51,307 nt of DNA. Origin: an uncultured Bacteroidales bacterium. GTDB taxonomy: Bacteria > Bacteroidota > Bacteroidia > Bacteroidales > JAFGXI01. The stretch lies in contig CAMZKE010000093.1 in NCBI GenBank assembly GCA_947311115.1, forward strand, positions 1 to 51,307, given 5' to 3'. The translations under genes and the position numbers were made by a program. The notes under the pieces are model-generated. The model made no database searches and had not been told where the DNA came from. It saw only the letters and a list, made by a program, of their open reading frames with translations. This document shows positions 44,454-51,307 of the stretch, in pieces. Numbering within the stretch: the first letter of the stretch is position 1; each line of letters opens with the position of its first letter.

Positions 44454-47400
44454 ATGAGAGTATTTTTGCTCATAAACTTCTTAATTTTAAGTGTATTATC
44501 TTACACTCAGGATTTTCCGTATAAAAAATTTACAATATCAGATGGCCTTGCACAATCGCAGGTAATAGCTCTCGAAATTGATGCAAAAGAACGAATCTGG
44601 GCAGGAACTAATGGTGGTGGAATAAGTATTTATGATGGAGTTTCATTTACCAATTACACCAATAAAGAAGGGCTAACTAGCGATTATATTTACTCACTTT
44701 TTAAAGACTCTAAAGATAATATATGGATAGGAACAAATAAAGGAGTTAGTTTTTATAGTAACGGTAATTTTCAAAAATATACAGATGGATTTAATGATAA
44801 AGAAATAGTATTTTCAATTACAGAAACAAAAACAAACGAAATTATAATTGGAACAAGTTTAGGTTTAAAAAAATTTAAAAATAATAAATTCGAGAAAATA
44901 ATTACTAATTCATTAATCGATAGTAGTCTTATTTACAAAGTATTTGTTGATAATGAAAATAATATATGGGTAGGTACTCATGGCAAAGGTGTTGTAAAAT
45001 ATGATGGGCATAAAATAAAACAATACACCCAAAAAGATGATTTGCCATATAATACTGTACGGGTAATTTTTCAAGACCAAAACAACAATATAATTATAGG
45101 AACTGATAAAGGAAATTGTTATATAAATAATAAAAATAAAATATTATTCTCTAAAAAAAGAAATACCCAATCGTTTACCGATGGAATGTTGAGTAAGTTT
45201 AATAATGTTTTATTCGTGAATTATAATGGTTGGTTCACAGCCGGTAAAATTACAAATGGAATTGCAGAAAATTTTCAAACAGTTGAATTTTCTGAGAAAT
45301 CATTAAGGCAAATTAAACAAGATAAAGAAGGTAATATTTGGATAGGCACAATGAATGGCTTAATTAAATTTGATTCGGAAATTAAATTTGCCACATATTT
45401 TTATAATTCTTCCGGTAAAGGTGGAGTTAATTCTTTTGCTGTATATGCCAACGATTCGTTCGCATTTATAAGCGATTATAGAAAAGGCATACGTGTAGTA
45501 CAGAATAAAAAAACATATATATATAACAAGTTAAAATATAGGTTGTTACAAAATTCAGATAAAATTGTAGGTGGTAGAATTTTCTCTTTTGCCGATAATA
45601 AAAATGATACTTTATGGATTTCTACCTGGTCAGGAATAACAGGATTGAATATGAAGACAATGAAAACTGTTAATTATTCAAGTTCAGATAGATTAACAAT
45701 TCCAAAAAAATCTCTTGAAGAAAAATTTAATCCTGTAACAAATACAAGCATAGTAAAACCTGATAGCTCAATATGGTTTGGAACAAAGGAGGGAATAATA
45801 ATATACAAAAAAGGTAAATTTTCGTTATTAGCCGAAAAAAAGCAAGAATACAATATATTGAAAAATATTGAGATTATTAAATTACTACCTGATGCCAATA
45901 ATGTTTGGGCAGCAACAAAAAACGGCATACTAAAAATAACTGATAACGGTATTGAAGAATATGGTTTAAGAGCTGGTTTTGTTGATACACAAGTTAACGA
46001 TATGGCTATTGACTCTCTAGGCAATTTGTGGCTAAGTTCTCGCGAAGGATTATTTTTTTACAATAGAAAACAATTTGTGAATATATCATCAAAATATAAT
46101 ATAAATTTTGGCTCTATTTATATAATTCAAAAAGATAATCTTAATAACCTATATATTGGAACAAATAAGGGTTTAGATAAGTTTAGTCTTAAAGATTTTT
46201 ATCAAAACCATACTATAATACTAACCCATTATGGCAAAGAAGATGGCTTTTTAGGAGTAGAATGTAATCGTGGTGCTTCGTTTAAAGATAACGATGGTGA
46301 TTTATGGTTTGGTACAGTAAATGGTGTAGTGAAATATTTTCCTAATAAAGATGTGAAAAATAATGTAGAGCCGGATACATACATATCAAAAATTACACTT
46401 AGTTTAGGGAAAGATTCGTTATCTAAATACAGCGACGGTTTAAATAATGATAATTTACCAAATAATTTAGAATTAGCATTTAATAAAACTCACTTAACAT
46501 TTCATTTTATTAGTACAAGTAAAAAAATACCATCAAAAGTAAAATATCAATATAAACTTGTGCCTTTAAATGAAGAATGGATTCCAATTAAAAATAATAT
46601 TGCTGATTTCCCTATTTTACCTGACGGAAAATATACATTTAAAGTACGTTCTTGTAACGATGATGGCTTATGGGACAAAACTCCTGCAGAATTTAGTTTT
46701 ATTGTAAACCCTCCTTTTTGGAAAACTTTGTGGTTTATTTTTACAGCTGTTGTGATAGGTATAATTATAGTTGTACTATATATAAATATTAGAGAACGTA
46801 AATTAAAAAAGGAGAAAGAAATTCTCGAAAATAAAGTAGCCGAAAGAACAGAAGAACTTGTAAAACAGAAAGAAATAGTTGAAGAAAAAGATAAAGATAT
46901 TACTGATAGTATAAATTATGCACGAAATATACAGCACGCTCTTTTACCTGGCGAAGACGATTTTAAAAATAGTTTCGAAAACTTCTTAATAGTTTATAAA
47001 CCTAGAGATATAGTTAGTGGTGATTTTTATTGGCTTACAACAAAAAACAAACGAACTTTTATTACTGCCGCCGATAGCACAGGACATGGTGTACCAGGTG
47101 CATTTATGAGTATGCTTGGCATGGCATTTTTAGACCAAATTGTAAGTAATGATGCGAGTATTAATGCTGCTGAGGTGCTAAATCAAATGCGTCAAAATGT
47201 TATGAGCTCGCTTAAACAAGGCACTAAAGGAAAATCAAGAGATGGTATGGATATGGCTCTATCTATTATTGATTGGGGAAATAATAAACTTGAATTTGCA
47301 GGAGCCAATAATCCACTATATATTATATCAAAAGATACTGAGAAAACCGTTTTTGTGAAAAATAATAACGTATTATTACATCCTAAAATTAAAGGAGCGA

Positions 47401-47714
47401 ATTCGTATAATTTATTCGAGATTAAACCGGATAAAATGCCGATAGGCTATTACATTAAAACAGATGATTTTACAAATCATATAATTAATATTGTAAAAGG
47501 AGATATAATATTTATGTTTTCTGATGGCTATGCTGACCAGTTTGGTGGTAAAGAAGGTAAAAAATTTAAATATAAAAAATTTAAACAATTACTTCTTTCA
47601 ATAGCTGACTTACCAATAGAACAACAGCAAGAAAAACTTGACAATACTTTTGAGGAGTGGAAAAAAGGTTACGAACAACTTGATGATATTATCGTAGTTG
47701 GAATAATACTTTAA
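44454..47714 (+). CDS. Two-component propeller sensor with SpoIIE phosphatase output
   Basis: Signal-transducing membrane protein of 1086 aa. I use the ATG at 44454, which begins with a signal peptide (MRVFLLINFLILSVLSYTQ); an upstream ATG at 44406 would overlap the terminator. Many propeller repeats follow (IWAGTNGGGISIYDG, IWIGTNKGVSFYSNG, IWVGTHGKGVVKYDG, IWIGTMNGLIKFDS), then a Y_Y_Y domain (about 690-750), a membrane helix (about 758-778) and a coiled coil. A PP2C/SpoIIE phosphatase domain comes last (from about 845: SGDFYW, ADSTGHGVPGA, DGMDMAL, SDGYADQFGG, DDIIVVGI, with its metal-binding Asp residues present). The expected role is to convert a periplasmic cue into dephosphorylation of an anti-sigma-factor antagonist or similar protein. 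No such partner is next to it. Confidence 0.93.
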   Translation: MRVFLLINFLILSVLSYTQDFPYKKFTISDGLAQSQVIALEIDAKERIWAGTNGGGISIYDGVSFTNYTNKEGLTSDYIYSLFKDSKDNIWIGTNKGVSFYSNGNFQKYTDGFNDKEIVFSITETKTNEIIIGTSLGLKKFKNNKFEKIITNSLIDSSLIYKVFVDNENNIWVGTHGKGVVKYDGHKIKQYTQKDDLPYNTVRVIFQDQNNNIIIGTDKGNCYINNKNKILFSKKRNTQSFTDGMLSKFNNVLFVNYNGWFTAGKITNGIAENFQTVEFSEKSLRQIKQDKEGNIWIGTMNGLIKFDSEIKFATYFYNSSGKGGVNSFAVYANDSFAFISDYRKGIRVVQNKKTYIYNKLKYRLLQNSDKIVGGRIFSFADNKNDTLWISTWSGITGLNMKTMKTVNYSSSDRLTIPKKSLEEKFNPVTNTSIVKPDSSIWFGTKEGIIIYKKGKFSLLAEKKQEYNILKNIEIIKLLPDANNVWAATKNGILKITDNGIEEYGLRAGFVDTQVNDMAIDSLGNLWLSSREGLFFYNRKQFVNISSKYNINFGSIYIIQKDNLNNLYIGTNKGLDKFSLKDFYQNHTIILTHYGKEDGFLGVECNRGASFKDNDGDLWFGTVNGVVKYFPNKDVKNNVEPDTYISKITLSLGKDSLSKYSDGLNNDNLPNNLELAFNKTHLTFHFISTSKKIPSKVKYQYKLVPLNEEWIPIKNNIADFPILPDGKYTFKVRSCNDDGLWDKTPAEFSFIVNPPFWKTLWFIFTAVVIGIIIVVLYINIRERKLKKEKEILENKVAERTEELVKQKEIVEEKDKDITDSINYARNIQHALLPGEDDFKNSFENFLIVYKPRDIVSGDFYWLTTKNKRTFITAADSTGHGVPGAFMSMLGMAFLDQIVSNDASINAAEVLNQMRQNVMSSLKQGTKGKSRDGMDMALSIIDWGNNKLEFAGANNPLYIISKDTEKTVFVKNNNVLLHPKIKGANSYNLFEIKPDKMPIGYYIKTDDFTNHIINIVKGDIIFMFSDGYADQFGGKEGKKFKYKKFKQLLLSIADLPIEQQQEKLDNTFEEWKKGYEQLDDIIVVGIIL

Positions 47715-47783
47715 TACTTTTATTATTAATTATTTTGTAGCAACAACCTTTTATTGCATTTTTAAGTCTGTAAAAAAAATCTT

Positions 47784-50700
47784 ATGCGAATAATATATAT
47801 ATCAATAATGTTTTTTGCACTAATAGTTAGTGCTTCATCTCAACAGCTAAATAAACATCATAATTTTAATCAAGAACATGAAAGTAAATATCAAAAATAC
47901 GTAAATCAGTATTTTAGTGTACTTGATAAGTATAGAAATGTAGATTTAAAAAAAATACCAAAATACGACAGACCTGATTTAGCTGCTGAACATGATTTTA
48001 TTATGACAGTTGACCCTGCATTGGGTTATGTTCCTTATAAAAGGAAAGTAACTGCATATAATTATGCAAAACTATTATTATCTCAAAAATCGGCAATACC
48101 AAATGTTGAATGGACTGAGCGAGGACCAAATAACATTGGCGGACGTACCAGAGCATTAATGTTTGACCCAAACGATTCTCAAAATAAGAAAGTATGGGCA
48201 GGAAGTGTTTCCGGAGGGCTTTGGTATAATACTAATATAACATCAGCAGCAAGCCAGTGGCAAAACATAAACGATTTTTGGGCAAATATTGCCGTTACAA
48301 CTATTGCCTATGACCCTTCTAACACAAGTGTTTTTTATGTAGGAACAGGCGAAGGCTGGAGTTCTAAAATGGCAAGAGGAAATGGAATTTGGAAAACTAT
48401 TGATGGAGGAAATTCGTGGAATCAATTAGTAAGTACAACTAATGGTAATTTCGATTATAATCAGAAAATTGTTGTTACTTCAACAGGTCGAGTAATTGCC
48501 GCTACAGAAGAAGGCATTTTTACTTCCGATGATGGAGGTGCAAATTGGAACGAAGCTCTTAGTGGTTGGTTTTCCGATTTAGAAATTGCTACAAATGGCG
48601 ATATTTATGCCGGTCATGGAAAATCAGGATTTTCAGGTGACTTATTCAAATCTACCGATAACGGAACAAACTGGACAAGTATATTACCATCTGGTGGAAA
48701 CCCTGAACGAATTGAAATAGCTTGTGCTCCGTCAAACTCACAAGTAGTATATGTTGTTGCCTCAAATGGTACGCAAATTGAATGGATGAAAAAATCTACC
48801 GATGCCGGTTCAACATGGAACGATTTAACTATTCCTATGTATATAGACCAAAGCTGTTCTGAATCAACAAACGATTATACACGTGGGCAAGCTTGGTACG
48901 ATTTAATTTTAACTGTAAACCCAACTGATGAGGATATTATTTATGCCGGAGGTATTGATATTCATCGTTCAATAAATGGAGGTAATTCGTGGGAATCAAT
49001 AACATATTGGACAGGAGGGTGTGCAACTTATGTTCATGCCGACCAACATGCAATGAAGTTTAGGCCGGGTTCGTCAAACCAAGCAATAGTTGGTTGCGAT
49101 GGCGGTGTTTATTATTCTGATGATATTGCAAATAACAGTTTTAGTGCTAGAAATAAAGGATATAATGTAACACAGTATTATGCATGTGCTCAAAAAAATG
49201 AAGCTGCTTCAAATTATTATTTAGCAGGAGCTCAAGATAATGGGAGTCATAAATTTACTCAACCCGGAATAAATTCAGTATCAACAGTTACTGGTGGTGA
49301 TGGTGCTTTTTGTTTCATCGACCAAACAAATCCTGATATTCAAATTACATCTTATGTTTATTCAAATTATTATATATCAACAAATGGAGGTAACAGCTTT
49401 GGAAACTTAACAAGCGATAATACAGGAGGATTTATAAATCCATGTGATTATGATAGTGATAGCCAAACATTATTCGCAAACTATGGAGTTGATAAATTAT
49501 TTGTAATTCCCATTGCCGGAGGAAGTACCGATTATGATATAACAAATGGATTGCAAGGAAATTCAGCAAGTACAATAAAAGTATCGCCATATAGTAGCAA
49601 TGTACTTTATATTGGCACTTATGGAGGTAATGTTTTTAGAATTACTAATGCAAATTCAAATCCCATATCACAAGATATTGACCCTAATAACACTTTGCCT
49701 GATGGCTATATCTCAAGTATCGATTTTGCAGGCGATGAAAATCATATATTATTAACATTTTCAAATTATGGACTAACATCAGTTTGGCAAACGCAAAATG
49801 GAGGAAATACTTGGGTAAGTAAAGAAGGTAATTTACCTGATATTCCTGTTCGTTGGTGTTTGGTTAACCCAAATAATACAAATCAAGTTTTATTAGCAAC
49901 TGAAGTAGGAGTGTGGTCAGTAAACGATATTTCTGTTGCAAACCCAGTGTGGGAGCCAAGTGTTGCCGGCTTGGCAAATGTACGATGCGATATGTTAAAA
50001 TACCGTACTGCCGATAAAATGGTTGCTGTTGCTACTTACGGAAGAGGTTTATTTACTTCAGATGTTTTTACAAGCGAAAACCCAATTGCCGCTTTTGAAG
50101 CAAACTCAACTATTGCTTGTATTCAAGATACCATTGTTTTTACCGATTATACTACACGGAATCCTGATACATGGGTTTGGAATTTTTCGCCATCAACTGT
50201 AAGTTTTGTAAACGGAACAAATGCAAATTCGCAAAATCCTAATGTTGTGTTTAATAATGAAGATACATATTCGGTTACGCTTTATGCCTATAATGCTATT
50301 AGTGGAGATACATTGTTAAAAGCAAACTATATAAACATCGAAAATACTTGTAATTATATTATGGGTAATGAAACAACATATACTTGTAACGCAATGTTTT
50401 ATGACCCGGGGTACACATCTGATTATGCTAATAATCAGGATTTTGTACATACATTTTATCCAAGTTCGTCTAATGCAACTATTAAAGTTGATTTTAATTC
50501 ATTTAATATTGAATCAGCTAATAATTGTATTTACGATTATCTCGAGATTTATGATTCGGAAGATGCTAATTCAAATTTAATTGGTCAATACTGCGGAACA
50601 ACAAACCCCGGTACAATTACAGCTACAAATTCGGCAGGAGCATTAACTTTTGTATTTCATTCTGATGGTGGAGTTGTTAAATCAGGTTGGGAAGCTGTTA

Positions 50701-51307
50701 TTTCTTGCGAATCTACAAGTACATCTCCGCTTGCTGATTTTACATCAAATAATACAGAAATATGTGATGGCAGTAATATTAATTTCACCGATAATTCATC
50801 AGGTTTACCAAATACATGGACGTGGACTTTTACACCATCAACAATAACATATATAAATGGTACTAATGCAAATTCACAAAATCCGCAAGTTCGGTTTAAT
50901 CAGCCTGGTAATTACACTGTAAGCCTTTATGTATCAAATTCTAATGGCAACTATACAAAAACGATAAATAATTATATTACAGTTAATATTTTGTCGCAAA
51001 CGCCTACAGCTACAGGAGCTGAAGTTTGTTATGGTACATCGGAAATAATGTCGGCAACAGGAACTAATATAAAATGGTATAATGCAACACAATCAACAGT
51101 TTTAGGTAATGGAAACACTTATACACCATCAACATTACCTGCCAATACTTACACGTACTACGTTACGCAAAACACAAATGGGTGTGAGAGTAATTTTGTA
51201 CCGGTAACGACTCGTATATACGATGTTTTGGATATGTTTAGCACAAAATTTCATACGTGTAAAAGTAGCAAAATCATTTTGGTTTTACAATTTTTTTTCG
51301 TCAATAT
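47784..51307 (+). CDS. Secreted Asp-box propeller protein with PKD, CUB and Ig-like domains (partial)
   Basis: Open reading frame with no stop before the window end; at least 1174 codons. Signal peptide MRIIYISIMFFALIVSASSQ. The N-terminal part is a VPS10/sortilin-like propeller that starts with WTERGPNNIGGRTRAL and has at least six Asp-box motifs (TIDGGNSW, SDDGGANW, STDNGTNW, STDAGSTW, SINGGNSW, TQNGGNTW). A PKD domain (around 780-850), a CUB domain (about 856-970, with paired Cys), a second PKD (about 975-1065) and an Ig-like repeat (TPTATGAEVCYGTSEIMSATG) follow. No sialidase catalytic residues are evident. Proteins of this build are usually exported by type IX secretion; the sorting domain would lie beyond the window. 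The last 25 or so residues do not resemble the preceding domains. Confidence 0.88.
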   Translation, partial: MRIIYISIMFFALIVSASSQQLNKHHNFNQEHESKYQKYVNQYFSVLDKYRNVDLKKIPKYDRPDLAAEHDFIMTVDPALGYVPYKRKVTAYNYAKLLLSQKSAIPNVEWTERGPNNIGGRTRALMFDPNDSQNKKVWAGSVSGGLWYNTNITSAASQWQNINDFWANIAVTTIAYDPSNTSVFYVGTGEGWSSKMARGNGIWKTIDGGNSWNQLVSTTNGNFDYNQKIVVTSTGRVIAATEEGIFTSDDGGANWNEALSGWFSDLEIATNGDIYAGHGKSGFSGDLFKSTDNGTNWTSILPSGGNPERIEIACAPSNSQVVYVVASNGTQIEWMKKSTDAGSTWNDLTIPMYIDQSCSESTNDYTRGQAWYDLILTVNPTDEDIIYAGGIDIHRSINGGNSWESITYWTGGCATYVHADQHAMKFRPGSSNQAIVGCDGGVYYSDDIANNSFSARNKGYNVTQYYACAQKNEAASNYYLAGAQDNGSHKFTQPGINSVSTVTGGDGAFCFIDQTNPDIQITSYVYSNYYISTNGGNSFGNLTSDNTGGFINPCDYDSDSQTLFANYGVDKLFVIPIAGGSTDYDITNGLQGNSASTIKVSPYSSNVLYIGTYGGNVFRITNANSNPISQDIDPNNTLPDGYISSIDFAGDENHILLTFSNYGLTSVWQTQNGGNTWVSKEGNLPDIPVRWCLVNPNNTNQVLLATEVGVWSVNDISVANPVWEPSVAGLANVRCDMLKYRTADKMVAVATYGRGLFTSDVFTSENPIAAFEANSTIACIQDTIVFTDYTTRNPDTWVWNFSPSTVSFVNGTNANSQNPNVVFNNEDTYSVTLYAYNAISGDTLLKANYINIENTCNYIMGNETTYTCNAMFYDPGYTSDYANNQDFVHTFYPSSSNATIKVDFNSFNIESANNCIYDYLEIYDSEDANSNLIGQYCGTTNPGTITATNSAGALTFVFHSDGGVVKSGWEAVISCESTSTSPLADFTSNNTEICDGSNINFTDNSSGLPNTWTWTFTPSTITYINGTNANSQNPQVRFNQPGNYTVSLYVSNSNGNYTKTINNYITVNILSQTPTATGAEVCYGTSEIMSATGTNIKWYNATQSTVLGNGNTYTPSTLPANTYTYYVTQNTNGCESNFVPVTTRIYDVLDMFSTKFHTCKSSKIILVLQFFFVN

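Noticed and set aside
47784-49900. Sialidase, because of the Asp-box motifs and nearby sialic-acid-type genes
   Set aside because: Asp boxes are structural and occur in VPS10-like propellers; no FRIP motif or sialidase catalytic arrangement is seen, and the gene lies outside the glycan locus.

Overview
The window is AT-rich DNA from a member of the Bacteroidota, most likely an uncultured Bacteroidales- or Marinilabiliales-like organism. Four things point there: promoters of the Bacteroidota type (TTG/TTTG, 20 nt, TAnnTTTG), a large bacterial alpha-2-macroglobulin, a two-component-propeller/SpoIIE phosphatase, and a multi-domain Asp-box/PKD/CUB secreted protein of the kind exported by type IX secretion. 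No tRNA, rRNA, CRISPR array or complete autonomous insertion sequence was seen.

Layout. (1) 1-12.7 kb is core genome: a receiver-histidine kinase (-), an alpha-2-macroglobulin (+), a perfect bidirectional terminator, and the rimP-nusA-infB operon (-) with a well-formed promoter. (2) 12.7-13.06 kb is a hairpin-rich, MITE-like element with nested inverted repeats. (3) 13.06-41.6 kb is one large surface-glycan locus, all on the minus strand. Read in the direction of transcription, from right to left, it holds: a UDP-HexNAc epimerase; an AbiEii/DUF6922 toxin-antitoxin-like pair; a RhuM-type gene preceded by a dead aminotransferase stub; a legionaminic-acid-type pathway (legB, legC, neuD/legH, legI, neuC/legG, a GxxExxY gene, ptmE-like); a second nonulosonic-acid-like module (YhcH/NanQ-like anomerase, divergent NeuB, SpsF-like nucleotidyltransferase); then SGNH hydrolase, Wzx flippase, a putative sialyl/legionaminyl-transferase, acetyltransferase, GT-B glycosyltransferase, gmd, ORF6N protein, rfbC, rfbD, Wzy, GT2, acyltransferase, WecG, a frameshifted DUF4143 ATPase and wecB. 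(4) A decayed second copy of the MITE-like element lies at 41.84-41.95 kb, so related repeats in the same orientation bracket the glycan locus. (5) 42.3-51.3 kb is core-like again (+): a PpiD-type chaperone, a propeller/SpoIIE phosphatase, and a large secreted Asp-box/PKD/CUB protein cut by the window end.

Function. LegB and LegC would make the 4-amino-4,6-dideoxy sugar, NeuD acetylates it, NeuC/LegG removes the nucleotide and epimerises C2, and LegI condenses with PEP. No classical CMP-legionaminate synthetase is visible; the SpsF-like protein is the only candidate in the window. The 336-aa protein at 24.7 kb carries the [DE][DE]G, HP and Ser-rich motifs of bacterial sialyltransferases and could put the nonulosonic acid onto the repeat unit, which Wzx would flip and Wzy polymerise. 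gmd and rfbCD supply deoxysugars, but their partner enzymes (fcl/rmd; rfbA, rfbB) are not here, nor are an initiating phosphoglycosyltransferase or Wza/Wzc.

Most noteworthy is the non-coding architecture of the glycan locus. Three families of hairpin repeats fill its gaps. One family carries a ready-made consensus promoter in front of several transcription units. Another occupies every sizeable gap of the nonulosonic-acid block. A third forms 119-bp direct repeats on both sides of wecG. Orphan accessory genes sit between these repeats, which suggests a locus assembled and reshuffled as cassettes.
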